45,947 bases of DNA from assembly GCA_030653695.1 (NCBI GenBank), contig JAURYY010000247.1, positions 1 to 45,947 on the forward strand, written 5' to 3'. Under the pieces are notes generated by a model that saw only the letters and a list, made by a program, of their open reading frames with translations, was not told the DNA's origin and searched no databases. Both the position numbers and the translations under genes were made by a program. Shown in pieces: positions 1 to 7,849 of the stretch; position 1 is the stretch's first letter, and every line of letters starts with the position of its first letter. This stretch comes from Paludibacter sp. (GTDB lineage Bacteria > Bacteroidota > Bacteroidia > Bacteroidales > Paludibacteraceae).

Positions 1-94
1 TGTGTTCTTGCAATCTCCGTTTGATGTCAGATGTATAACCTGTATAGAAATTACCATCTTTCTCACTTAAAAGTACATAAACATAAAAGTACAT
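1..94 (-). CDS. GIY-YIG domain nuclease, N-terminal part, cut by window edge
   Basis: Reading the minus strand from an ATG at 94 gives 31 codons that begin MYFYVYVLLS and continue FYTGYTSDIKRRLQEH before leaving the window. The VYVLLS and FYTGYT blocks are the GIY and YIG strands of the small UvrC/Slx1-like nucleases, which are about 80-100 residues long and common in Bacteroidota, so the gene is probably complete beyond the edge. Small GIY-YIG proteins of this kind are often annotated as endonucleases of unknown role. An integrase fragment ends only a few bases upstream of its start, so it sits in a patch of mobile-type genes. Confidence 0.75.
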   Translation of the reverse strand, partial: MYFYVYVLLSEKDGNFYTGYTSDIKRRLQEH

Positions 95-105
95 AGTTCT
101 TATTT

Positions 106-297
106 TTAAAATCCAACGGGGTGAATGGCATTAATACTTTGATTTTGATACGATGTGGAAATTTTACGGTCGTTTACTAAATAGCGCAAAAAACTAATTA
201 TTTCTTCTTCGGTTATGTCGTGGGCATTTTTAGTTGGATAATAATTGAGAAATTCCTCAAACAAATCAGATATAAACGTTGAAATTCTATTTTTCAT
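106..297 (-). pseudogene. Tyrosine recombinase (phage integrase) N-terminal fragment
   Basis: A 63-residue reading frame resembles the SAM-like N-terminal core-binding domain of tyrosine recombinases. The stretch from about residue 25 (NAHDITEEEIISFLRYLV followed by SYQNQSINAI) matches the usual pattern of a helix, the Ser-x-x-Asn-Gln repeat and the Asn-Ala-Ile helix that leads to the catalytic domain. After Asn-Ala-Ile the frame reads HPVGF and stops. The catalytic domain with the Arg, His and Tyr residues is therefore missing and I see none of it nearby. It is best read as the remnant of an integrase whose 3' part was lost. No function is expected. Confidence 0.65.
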
Positions 298-357
298 AAT
301 TACACATTTCTATAATGTAAATATTTTGAATTTTCTATTTTCAAGTTGTTGAGTTTT

Positions 358-885
358 TTAAAGCCGAATAATTTCAATTTGTCGATTTATACTGTTATTT
401 GTCTGATGAAATCCTTTCCAAAGCAACAAATTAGTTTTGCTAAAGAGTTTTATCTCTTTTGACAAATTAAGGATATAATTAGGGTAATAAGTACATCCAG
501 CTATGATCTCAAAAACGTTAAAATTAGAAAGTAGATAATATTTCTCTTTCAAAATTGCATTTATGATGGACAAATCATTTGATTCAAAGTCGAGTAAAAG
601 TGGTTTTGATTCAGGTTTAAAGAGTTTGTCAGATGTGTTTAATTGCAAATTAATGTGCTGATAATCATTGAGGAAATTCTCGTCATTGCTTCCAATATTA
701 AACTTTACCGACATAATTTCAGATGAAATTATCCCATCGTAAAATAAGGTATGCGAAGTTTCAGCAAGTTGATTGCCGAGTGCTATTAAGTTGGTAATCC
801 GGTTATTACTGTCCTGCTCTACAACTGTATTTCGTAAAATTACGTCCGGCGAACAGAAAATCTGCTGACTGCAAACCCGTTTCAT
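358..885 (-). CDS. Short amidohydrolase-like protein lacking the catalytic core
   Basis: A 175-residue protein with no signal peptide. Its first 55 residues look like the N-terminal beta-sandwich strands of amidohydrolase/cytosine-deaminase-family enzymes, ending in FYDGII where the family normally goes on to PGFVNxHxH. Here that metal-binding segment is replaced by unrelated residues. The last 60 residues resemble the end of the same enzymes (a helix with VFEIIAGCT, then strands like LLLWKGF). The metal-ligand barrel of about 200 residues is absent, against a usual length near 380. Its start overlaps the end of the DUF4296 gene by four bases (ATGA), so the two are translationally coupled. 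In relatives this position next to lspA is, from memory, often held by a full amidohydrolase. The homology call is pattern-based and moderate. Confidence 0.55.
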   Translation of the reverse strand: MKRVCSQQIFCSPDVILRNTVVEQDSNNRITNLIALGNQLAETSHTLFYDGIISSEIMSVKFNIGSNDENFLNDYQHINLQLNTSDKLFKPESKPLLLDFESNDLSIINAILKEKYYLLSNFNVFEIIAGCTYYPNYILNLSKEIKLFSKTNLLLWKGFHQTNNSINRQIEIIRL

Positions 886-1811
886 AAAGATTTCGGCAGT
901 TTTTCAACATGAATGAACTTATTGCTTCTGGGCATGTGAGGTAAACGGCGGTGCAAAGAATCAATTTTTTGCAAAGAATCAATTTTTATCGAATCCGCTT
1001 TAAGTTGTTTTAATTCCAAGCGCATTTTTTCATGAGTTTTGGGGCTGAATTCATGGATGAGAGAGATACTGTCGAGCAATGCATTTTGTACTCCTTTGTA
1101 AGTTGAGCTTCCAAGTAATGAGCCTGTCAAACGTTCTACTTTAAGGTTGTATCGGGCAACCAAACGAAGTTTGTAACGGCGTAAAACACTATCGTTATGC
1201 GTGTTGGTGAAAATGCTGTCGGTCTCGCCGTTTGCAAAATGAATGCGAAATACCGAACGTTGATTCAAACACGAGTCTGATGGTGCGATGCGGTGTAAAA
1301 ACTTTAATTCGTAAATATCCTGAGAGAAAAGCTCAGTGCTTACAATTTCAAAATCGACAGAAGTGCGGGCTGAATCTTTTGTAAGCAACATCTTTACCGG
1401 TTTATTCCAGAGGTTAAATCGTTTTATTGCATATTTAATCGAGTCTTCATAAACCATTATTCTTTTCTTTACTACACTATCTTCCTCATTTAGATGCAGA
1501 AGAACTTTAACATATATTTTTTCAAATTTTTTGGGATTCTTTGTGTACCAAACCAACGAAGAATCAAATTGATCTTTTGTTATTCCATATTTTAAAAGCA
1601 GGGCATTGTAATAATAAATATTCTCCCTGTCCTGCGTAGCGCCTAACCCCTTAACTGATAGTGCACCATCTAATTTGTGTAAATCAGTCAGGAAACTAAC
1701 CATTTTTCCCTGATTAATAACTACGGATGGACGATTGTTACACGAAATCATTACAAAAGTAAAAAACGTGAAACAAATTAAATAATGCAATGTACTACTT
1801 TTCGGATTCAA
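882..1811 (-). CDS. DUF4296 domain lipoprotein
   Basis: A 309-residue protein with a lipoprotein signal peptide: a hydrophobic stretch follows a short basic start and the lipobox VMIS precedes Cys24. The region from about residue 35 to 115 carries the DUF4296 pattern, with MVSFLTDLHKLDGAL, YYYNALLLKYGIT and FDSSLVWYTKNPKKFEKIY. The rest is a charged, mostly helical tail ending in a Lys/Asp/Ser-rich segment where the DNA has a perfect 18-bp tandem duplication. Function is unknown; the family is confined to Bacteroidota and usually sits beside lspA, which fits a role in the cell envelope. It overlaps lspA by 17 bases upstream and the amidohydrolase-like gene by 4 bases downstream, so the three form one transcription unit. 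Confidence 0.85.
   Translation of the reverse strand: MNPKSSTLHYLICFTFFTFVMISCNNRPSVVINQGKMVSFLTDLHKLDGALSVKGLGATQDRENIYYYNALLLKYGITKDQFDSSLVWYTKNPKKFEKIYVKVLLHLNEEDSVVKKRIMVYEDSIKYAIKRFNLWNKPVKMLLTKDSARTSVDFEIVSTELFSQDIYELKFLHRIAPSDSCLNQRSVFRIHFANGETDSIFTNTHNDSVLRRYKLRLVARYNLKVERLTGSLLGSSTYKGVQNALLDSISLIHEFSPKTHEKMRLELKQLKADSIKIDSLQKIDSLHRRLPHMPRSNKFIHVEKLPKSL
952..987. repeat. Perfect 2 x 18-bp tandem repeat inside DUF4296 gene
   Basis: The unit TGCAAAGAATCAATTTTT occurs twice back to back. It is in frame, so the protein repeats the hexapeptide KIDSLQ-type motif near its C-terminus. It looks like a simple slippage duplication in a disordered tail. Confidence 0.85.
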
Positions 1812-2400
1812 TATTTTTTGTTTTTTTTGATTCTAAACTTTCGTTTAAATCTTTTCGGAAGAAAATAAGAATAATTGTTACCGCAATGGTTATCGAAGAA
1901 TCGGCAATATTAAAAACAGGACTAAAGAAAATGGTTTCGCCCAAACCGTTTTTAATGATTGGAAAATAGAGCATATCCACTACTTTGCCATGAAAAAGCG
2001 AAGCATAGCCTCCTGATTCGGGCATGAAAGTAGCTATCTGACCGGAACTATGGCTGAAAATAAGCCCGTAAAACAACGAATCGAAAATATTGCCTGCAGC
2101 GCCAGCCAGCAAAAGAGAGACAGAAAGAATATAACCGGTGCGGAATTGTTTTTTAATCAATGTATAGATAAAATAAGCCAAACCACACACAGCCGCTATA
2201 CGGAACAGGGTCAGATATAATTTGCCGATTATTTCCATGCCGAACGCCATTCCGTTGTTTTCAATAAAATAAATCTGAAACCAACTGAAAACATCAATGT
2301 GATCACCCAAAGCAAAATTGAGCTTTATGTAGATTTTGCTTGCCTGATCAACAAGTAAAATTGTAAAAATGAGGAGTAATGCTTTTTTTGTAGTTGACAT
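1795..2400 (-). CDS. lspA: Lipoprotein signal peptidase (signal peptidase II)
   Basis: A 201-residue inner-membrane aspartic protease that cuts the signal peptide from diacylated prolipoproteins just before the lipobox cysteine. Four transmembrane helices are visible. Family signatures are present: DQASK after the first helix, ENNGMAFG, the first catalytic aspartate in GAAGNIFDSLFYG, VVDML, and the second catalytic aspartate in FNIADSSI. It is longer than the E. coli enzyme (about 164 residues) because of an insertion of about 20 residues around HSSGQIATFMPESGGYAS, as is usual in Bacteroidota. The many lipoproteins in this window (DUF4296, SusD, both ARH proteins, one esterase) are its likely substrates. 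A strong hairpin separates it from the dksA-like gene upstream. Confidence 0.95.
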   Translation of the reverse strand: MSTTKKALLLIFTILLVDQASKIYIKLNFALGDHIDVFSWFQIYFIENNGMAFGMEIIGKLYLTLFRIAAVCGLAYFIYTLIKKQFRTGYILSVSLLLAGAAGNIFDSLFYGLIFSHSSGQIATFMPESGGYASLFHGKVVDMLYFPIIKNGLGETIFFSPVFNIADSSITIAVTIILIFFRKDLNESLESKKTKNIESEK

Positions 2401-2457
2401 TTATAAAATAGAATAGTGTAAGTACATAATTTTAAAACACACAAGCATTAAAACAAT

Positions 2458-2494
2458 AAATTCGGCAACAGAAAATTGCCCTGTTGCCGAATTT
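2458..2494 (-). terminator. Rho-independent-type hairpin after the dksA-like gene
   Basis: A perfect 14-bp inverted repeat (AAATTCGGCAACAG paired with CTGTTGCCGAATTT) with a 9-base loop lies 17 bases past the dksA-like stop codon and is followed on the minus strand by a T-rich stretch. It should end most dksA transcripts before lspA. Confidence 0.8.
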
Positions 2495-2511
2495 GGTCTG
2501 TTTGATAATAA

Positions 2512-2889
2512 TTATTTTTGATCGTTTTTAGCTTCTATGCTCAAAGTAGCATGTGGCACAACACGTAAGCGTTCTTTAGGTATTAATTTGCCGGTTTCAC
2601 GACAAATGCCATAAGTTTTATTTTCGATACGCACCAGTGCGGCTTGTAAGTGTTGTATAAACTTTATCTGACGTTGAGCTAAACGGCCTGACTCTTCTTT
2701 CGATAATGTAGCAGCACCTTCTTCCAGCACTTTGAAAGTAGGAGATGTGTCCATTACGTCATTTCCATCAAGGTTGGTGATTCCATTGCGTAATAACTCA
2801 TAATCTTTTTGTGCTTTTTCAAGCTTATCGTAAATAATCTGACGAAATTCTGCTAATTCAGCATCATTGTATTTTGTTTTTTCCGACAT
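2512..2889 (-). CDS. TraR/DksA-family regulator with degenerate zinc finger
   Basis: A 125-residue protein of the DksA/TraR family. Residues 1-75 form the charged coiled-coil region and the C-terminal part keeps the family pattern YGICRETGKLIPKERLRVVPHAT. The canonical zinc finger has four cysteines (CxxC...CxxC); here only the first remains, and the others are replaced by Thr, Ser and Ala. This substitution is common in Bacteroidota copies, so the fold probably stands without zinc. DksA proteins bind the secondary channel of RNA polymerase and act with ppGpp; whether this form does so is not shown. It has its own promoter-like sequence at 2972-3002 and a terminator at 2458-2494, so it is probably monocistronic. 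Confidence 0.85.
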   Translation of the reverse strand: MSEKTKYNDAELAEFRQIIYDKLEKAQKDYELLRNGITNLDGNDVMDTSPTFKVLEEGAATLSKEESGRLAQRQIKFIQHLQAALVRIENKTYGICRETGKLIPKERLRVVPHATLSIEAKNDQK

Positions 2890-2971
2890 AGTTGTATTTT
2901 TTTTAAAGTAAAATTTTAGATAAGCTTATATCAGCAATGTTTTTTTTTATAACGAAATTATAAATTGAGTG

Positions 2972-3002
2972 CGAAAATAGCTAAATTGTTTCAGTCTGCC
3001 AA
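2972..3002 (-). promoter_or_regulatory. Promoter of the dksA-like gene
   Basis: On the minus strand TTG (3000-3002) is followed by exactly 20 bases and then TATTTTCG (2972-2979), one base off the Bacteroidota -7 consensus TAnnTTTG. The expected transcript would carry a leader of about 75 bases. Confidence 0.5.
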
Positions 3003-3120
3003 TTATTTTTCTATTTATTTTAGTTGCAGAAATAATTGTTTTTTTTGTTTTTTAAGTTTCTTCGGAACAGGATAAAATCCTTAAGCAGTAAAAAAATAAA
3101 AAGATTTGATTCAGAATGTT

Positions 3121-6100
3121 TTATTGTGCTTTTTTTACGGCAATTTTTACAGTGTAATCATCAAAATCAAGTTCGGTAGCATTGGCTAAATCATCAACTA
3201 ATCGAACAGCATTGGCTAACGTTTGTGATGCAATATAATTAGAATATTCTTTTACTGATTCGCTGATTTCTTCCCTGTTTTCAATTTCAACGACGATTTT
3301 ATCCACTATCTCATAACCGTTTGATTTGCGTATGTTTTGGATGCGGTTTACGAGTTCGCGGGCAATTCCTTCGCGCAATAATTCGTCAGTTACTGTAATA
3401 TCTAATGCAACTGTCAATTTGCCTTCGTTAGCAACTAACCATCCGGGCATGTCTTCAGTTATTATTTCAACATCTGCCTGCGTCAGTTCCACATCGCCCG
3501 AAGTCAATTTTAGGATGTAAAAACCGTTATTTTCTATTTCAGTAATTTCATGGTTGCCAAACGAGTTCATCGCTTGTGCAATTTCTTTCATAAGTTTGCC
3601 ATATTTTTTGCCTAAAGTTTTGAAATTCGGCTTGATTTTCCTCACTAAATTTTCCATATCGGCATCAGCCGGAATAATTTCCAGCTCTTTTACATTCACC
3701 TCGGCTTTTACCAACTCGGCAATGTATTTCAACTGATTGTATGAGGTTACATCGTGAGCAGGCACAATTGCTTTTGTCAATGGTTGACGAACTTTTTTGT
3801 CCGCTTTGCGGCGCAATGCCAGAATCATCGAGGAAGTTTGCTGCGCTAACTGCATACATTCTTCAAGATGAGTATCAATCAATGCTTCGTTGTAAGTTGG
3901 GAAATCGGCTAAGTGAACAGAAATTTCACCCTCTCTTAACCTCTCATCAAGCGCGAGGAAATTAGCGTTACTCATTTTTTCTGCAATTTTTGATGAATGC
4001 GCATCTCCTTCCCCTATGGGGAAGGTTGGGTTGGGGTGTAAATCCAAGAATAATTGATCGGCAAAGAAAGGAGCAATCGGAGCCATCAGGCGCGCCACAG
4101 TTTCGATGCAAGTATAAAGTGTCTGGTAAGCCGAAATTTTATCCTGATCATATTCGCCACCCCAGTATCGTTTCCGGTTCAGCCGAACATACCAGTTGCT
4201 GAGATTCTCGCCTACAAAATCCGAGATGGCTCGTCCGGCACGTGTGGGCTCATACGTTTCGTAATACTCGGTTACATCTTTTACCAACGTGTTGAGCAGT
4301 GAAATTATCCATCTGTCAATTTCAGGGCGATGTTCCATGGGAACTTCCGCTTCGTTGTTAGTGAAATGATCCACGTTGGCATAAAGCGAAAAGAATGAAT
4401 AGGTGTTGTAAAGCGTACCGAAAAATTTGCGACGCACTTCTTCAATTCCTTCGATATCAAATTTCAGGTTGTCCCACGGCGATGCATTGGTCATCATGTA
4501 CCAGCGCAGCGGGTCTGATCCATATTTCTCTATGGTTGAGAATGGATCAACGCCGTTTCCTAATCGTTTCGACATTTTATTCCCGTTTTTATCTAATACC
4601 AAACCGTTCGAGATGACGTTTTTGAAGGCTACACTTCCCGAAATCATGGTACTGATGGCATGAAGTGTGAAAAACCATCCTCTTGTCTGATCAACCCCTT
4701 CGGATATAAAATCGGCAGGGAAATTAGTGTTGTTGTCGATCAACTCTTTGTTCTCAAATGGATAATGCAATTGTGCGTAAGGCATTGCACCCGAATCGAA
4801 CCAAACATCAATTAAATCCAACTCGCGTTTCATGGGCTTGCCACTTGCCGAAACTAATATAATGTTATCAACATACGGACGGTGTAAATCAATATTCTCT
4901 ACAGCGTAATTTTCGGAAGTGAACACGCCGGGTTTAAAGTTCTTGAACGGATTTTCGGTCAAACATCCGGCTTCAATCGATTTCTCAATTTCTGACATCA
5001 ATTCTTCCGCCGAGCCAATGCATATCTCTTCGGTTCCATCTTCGCTACGCCAAATTGGTAGCGGAGTTCCCCAGTAACGACTGCGCGATAGATTCCAGTC
5101 CTGCAGGTTTTCGAGCCATTTGCCAAAACGACCGGTGCCTGTTGAAGTAGGTTTCCAGTTGATGGTGTCATTTAAAATCATCATTTCTTCGCGGCAAGCT
5201 GTCGATTTTATAAACCAACTATCTAACGGATAATACAATACCGGTTTGTCGGTACGCCAACAATGCGGATAACTGTGAATTTGCTTTTCAATCTTAAAAG
5301 CCAATCCCTGTTGTTTTAACATCACACAAATATCGATGTCGAGTGTACTATCGCTGTCTTTCAGATGGTCGTCGTATGCGTTTTTCACGTAACTTCCGGC
5401 ATATTCCGAATAAAGATCGGTATTTACACTCGAAGCGACAAACTCAGCACTTAAATCTTCAATTTTGAAAAATTTCCCCGATTTGTCAACCATAGGTTGT
5501 CGGTTGCCTTCTTTATCAGTCAACAATAAAGGTGGAACTCCGTATTGTTTAGCAATGCGGTCATCGTCGGCACCAAAAGTAGGAGCAATGTGAACGATTC
5601 CTGTACCTTCTTCGGTGGTAACAAAATCACCTGTTATTACCCGAAAAGCACCCTCGCCCGGGTAAACCCAGGGGATGAGTTGCTCATAATAAATCCCAGC
5701 CAATTCTGAACCTTTTTTGCGGTCGATAATTTCATATTCGTTTTTGCCCATCACAGCAGCCAGTAAATTTTCGGCAAAAATCAGGTAACAGACATCTTTG
5801 GTATATGGGTTCTGTGTTTTTACTTTTACATAATCGATAGTCGGACCAACGCAAAGTGCTGTGTTCGAAGGCAAAGTCCATGGTGTAGTTGTCCATGCCA
5901 GAAAGTAAGTGTTTTGTTCAGTTTTGAGTTTAAACTGTGCCACACAAGTGGTGTCTTTTACATCGCGATAGCAACCCGGCTGGTTGAGCTCGTGAGTTGA
6001 CAGCCCGGTGCCCGCTGCCGGCGAAAAAGGTTGAATGGTGTAACCTTTGTATAATAAGTTCTTGTTGTAAAGTTGTTTGAGCAACCACCAGAGTGTTTCG

Positions 6101-6570
6101 ATATATCGGTTATCGTACGTGATATAGGGGTCGTTCATATCAACCCAGTAGCCCATTTTGGTAGTGAGGTCTTCCCACTCGCGGGTGTATTTCATAACAT
6201 CGGTGCGGCAGGCAGCATTATATTCGTCAACACTTATTTTTGTGCCGATGTCTTCTTTGGTAATTCCTAATGATTTTTCCACACCAAGTTCAACAGGAAG
6301 TCCGTGTGTATCCCAGCCGGCTTTACGTTTAACCTGAAAGCCCTGCATGGTTTTGTAACGGCAGAAAATATCTTTGATGGTGCGCGCCATTACGTGGTGA
6401 ATTCCCGGTAAACCGTTTGCCGAAGGAGGTCCTTCGTAAAATACAAAGGAAGGTTTGCCCTCACGTGTTTCGATACTTTTATGGAAAACATCAAGTTTTT
6501 CCCAACGCAATAACATTTCTTTATTTACGTCGGATAAGTTTAAACCGGAATACTCTTTAAATTTTTTCAT
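3121..6570 (-). CDS. ileS: Isoleucyl-tRNA synthetase with GxHH signature (IleRS2-like)
   Basis: Charges tRNA-Ile with isoleucine in the cytoplasm. I place the start at 6570 (MKKFKEYSGLNL, 1149 residues), where the family alignment begins; an upstream ATG at 6636 would add 22 unconserved residues. The Rossmann-fold motif reads PPSANGLPGIHH, with GIHH at residues 56-59 in place of HxGH, and KMSKR is at residues 665-669. The editing domain (TTTPWTLPSNTA, GTGIVHIAPTFGADD) and the anticodon-binding region are complete. Length and motifs point to the IleRS2 type rather than the shorter IleRS1. A stretch around residues 843-880 (HPNPTFPIGEG and what follows) looks like an in-frame insertion from a palindromic repeat. 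The rest of the gene looks intact. Confidence 0.97.
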   Translation of the reverse strand: MKKFKEYSGLNLSDVNKEMLLRWEKLDVFHKSIETREGKPSFVFYEGPPSANGLPGIHHVMARTIKDIFCRYKTMQGFQVKRKAGWDTHGLPVELGVEKSLGITKEDIGTKISVDEYNAACRTDVMKYTREWEDLTTKMGYWVDMNDPYITYDNRYIETLWWLLKQLYNKNLLYKGYTIQPFSPAAGTGLSTHELNQPGCYRDVKDTTCVAQFKLKTEQNTYFLAWTTTPWTLPSNTALCVGPTIDYVKVKTQNPYTKDVCYLIFAENLLAAVMGKNEYEIIDRKKGSELAGIYYEQLIPWVYPGEGAFRVITGDFVTTEEGTGIVHIAPTFGADDDRIAKQYGVPPLLLTDKEGNRQPMVDKSGKFFKIEDLSAEFVASSVNTDLYSEYAGSYVKNAYDDHLKDSDSTLDIDICVMLKQQGLAFKIEKQIHSYPHCWRTDKPVLYYPLDSWFIKSTACREEMMILNDTINWKPTSTGTGRFGKWLENLQDWNLSRSRYWGTPLPIWRSEDGTEEICIGSAEELMSEIEKSIEAGCLTENPFKNFKPGVFTSENYAVENIDLHRPYVDNIILVSASGKPMKRELDLIDVWFDSGAMPYAQLHYPFENKELIDNNTNFPADFISEGVDQTRGWFFTLHAISTMISGSVAFKNVISNGLVLDKNGNKMSKRLGNGVDPFSTIEKYGSDPLRWYMMTNASPWDNLKFDIEGIEEVRRKFFGTLYNTYSFFSLYANVDHFTNNEAEVPMEHRPEIDRWIISLLNTLVKDVTEYYETYEPTRAGRAISDFVGENLSNWYVRLNRKRYWGGEYDQDKISAYQTLYTCIETVARLMAPIAPFFADQLFLDLHPNPTFPIGEGDAHSSKIAEKMSNANFLALDERLREGEISVHLADFPTYNEALIDTHLEECMQLAQQTSSMILALRRKADKKVRQPLTKAIVPAHDVTSYNQLKYIAELVKAEVNVKELEIIPADADMENLVRKIKPNFKTLGKKYGKLMKEIAQAMNSFGNHEITEIENNGFYILKLTSGDVELTQADVEIITEDMPGWLVANEGKLTVALDITVTDELLREGIARELVNRIQNIRKSNGYEIVDKIVVEIENREEISESVKEYSNYIASQTLANAVRLVDDLANATELDFDDYTVKIAVKKAQ
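4007..4025. repeat. Palindromic element inside ileS
   Basis: CCTTCCCC, a 3-base spacer and GGGGAAGG form a perfect 8-bp inverted repeat within the ileS coding frame. It is followed by GTTGGGTTGGGGTG, a G-run pattern typical of intergenic repeats. The translated stretch has no counterpart in the IleRS proteins I know. Confidence 0.7.
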
Positions 6571-6652
6571 TGAAAATATGTAATTATATTCCATGTTCTT
6601 TGGTGTGTTGACCCCAAAAAACCGGAATAATTGCACTTTAAAATTAAGTGTG

Positions 6653-6660
6653 CAAAATTA
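6653..6660 (-). promoter_or_regulatory. Possible -7 element for ileS
   Basis: The minus strand reads TAATTTTG, a full match to TAnnTTTG, 83 bases before the chosen ileS start. I see no good TTG at the expected -33 distance, so this is a weak call. Confidence 0.35.
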
Positions 6661-6689
6661 CTAAAAATAAATGATATCTATATCACACC

Positions 6690-6724
6690 AAAAAACCACA
6701 AACTATAGGGTTTGTGGTTTTTTG
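6690..6724 (-). terminator. Bidirectional-looking terminator between the exb cluster and ileS
   Basis: AAAAACCACAAAC (6691-6703) pairs perfectly with GTTTGTGGTTTTT (6710-6722) around a 6-base loop, and the pairing extends by two more bases. T runs flank it on both strands. It lies just after the last exbD gene on the minus strand and before ileS. Confidence 0.85.
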
Positions 6725-6745
6725 CATATAGATTGAAATTGTAAA

Positions 6746-7216
6746 TTATTCAGGTTGTCGCTTTCCGGCGGCATAAATAATTTTAAGCGCACTGGCGTTA
6801 CGAAGCTCTTTTTTAATATCATTAATAATTCCCATTTTTGTATCTTTATCAGCTTTTATCGAAACTGTCATCAATGGTTGATCTTCTTCTTTCATTGCAC
6901 TCCGTTCGTTGATAATGAACTGTTGTAGTTCTGATACGTCTGCAAAAGCATCTCCAAGTTGAATACGTGTTTCCGACCCAAAGATTCGTTTTAAATCTTC
7001 CATTGGTTTACCCACGTATATATACCTTGTCAGCGATTTGTTATCTAATTTTTCGGCTTCCGATGCTTGTGGAGGTGTTACTCTTACTTTGAATGTAACT
7101 TCTTTCATCGTTGTTACAGCCATAAAAAAGAAGAGGAACATAAAAATAATATCAGGTAACGAAGATGTTGATAAAGCAGGAGTTTCCCGCTCTCCTTTTT
7201 TTCTAATTTGTGCCAT
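6746..7216 (-). CDS. exbD: ExbD/TolR-family biopolymer transport protein
   Basis: A 156-residue inner-membrane protein with the ExbD layout: a short basic N-terminus, one transmembrane helix at about residues 23-40 starting with LPDIIFMFLFFFMAVTT, and a periplasmic domain. The aspartate in LPDIIF is the conserved membrane residue that takes part in proton movement. With ExbB it harnesses the proton gradient to energise TonB and so drive outer-membrane receptors such as SusC. It starts at the base where the upstream exbD stops (1-base overlap), so the two are coupled. Two different exbD genes in a row are usual in Bacteroidota. Confidence 0.92.
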   Translation of the reverse strand: MAQIRKKGERETPALSTSSLPDIIFMFLFFFMAVTTMKEVTFKVRVTPPQASEAEKLDNKSLTRYIYVGKPMEDLKRIFGSETRIQLGDAFADVSELQQFIINERSAMKEEDQPLMTVSIKADKDTKMGIINDIKKELRNASALKIIYAAGKRQPE

Positions 7217-7806
7217 TATTTTTTTCCTCCTCCATAATTTTTAGGTTCTGCTTCCGATATCTTTTGAGGATATGCAGCCTGAATTGCTTTTTGTTGTGCT
7301 TCAACTAATTCATTATAAAGCTTTCCGAATTTTTCTTTCGACAACTCATTACGCAATTCAGTGTATGCACCAACTAATTCGTTTTGAACATCAATGTACG
7401 CTTGATATTGAGTATCAATGTCATTTTGCAGTGATATCACATGATCTTTTGTAATTTCAATTTCGCCGAGCAAAGGGATGTTTACTGTGAATTTAGCAGG
7501 AAGTCCCAAGTCGTTCGCATCGTTTCTAATGAATTCTTTTGTTTTTGCTCGTAGCTCTTTAATACTTATTTCATTTCCCTGTACCAACAATTGGTTCATG
7601 CTGTTGATTTTAACAACAAAAAGATTTCGTTTCTTGATATCAACAGGTGGAATAACTACATTGGGTGGAAGAGGCGGCGGTAACCGTCTTGTAAGCCCTG
7701 TCGTTGAGCCCATTGATGTTGTAACAAGGAAGAAAATCAAGAGCAAAAACGCTATATCAGCCATCGAACTTGAATTAATTTGGGTGATTTTTCTTTTCTT
7801 TCCCAT
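7216..7806 (-). CDS. exbD: ExbD/TolR-family biopolymer transport protein, longer paralog
   Basis: A 196-residue ExbD paralog. The N-terminus (MGKKRKITQINSSSMADIAFLLLIFFLVTTSM) holds the single transmembrane helix with the conserved aspartate in MADIAF, followed by a proline-rich hinge (RRLPPPLPPN) and a periplasmic domain of about 130 residues with a helical insertion near residues 130-180. It differs enough from the following exbD to suggest a heteromeric complex rather than redundancy, but that is inference. It lies 43 bases after the four-helix membrane protein. Confidence 0.92.
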   Translation of the reverse strand: MGKKRKITQINSSSMADIAFLLLIFFLVTTSMGSTTGLTRRLPPPLPPNVVIPPVDIKKRNLFVVKINSMNQLLVQGNEISIKELRAKTKEFIRNDANDLGLPAKFTVNIPLLGEIEITKDHVISLQNDIDTQYQAYIDVQNELVGAYTELRNELSKEKFGKLYNELVEAQQKAIQAAYPQKISEAEPKNYGGGKK

Positions 7807-7849
7807 GATAATATTCTATATGAGTAAAAAACTACTCGTTTCTAAATTT

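Noticed and set aside
2512-2889. Loss of zinc-finger cysteines as evidence of a dying gene
   Set aside because: The same loss is usual in Bacteroidota members of the family, and the gene is intact with its own promoter and terminator.
3990-4302. Plus-strand frames opposite ileS around the palindromic insertion
   Set aside because: They are shadows of ileS; the interesting part is the insertion in the sense frame, reported separately.
6746-7806. Two exbD genes as a recent duplication
   Set aside because: The two differ in length, hinge and periplasmic domain, and paired exbD genes are standard in the phylum.
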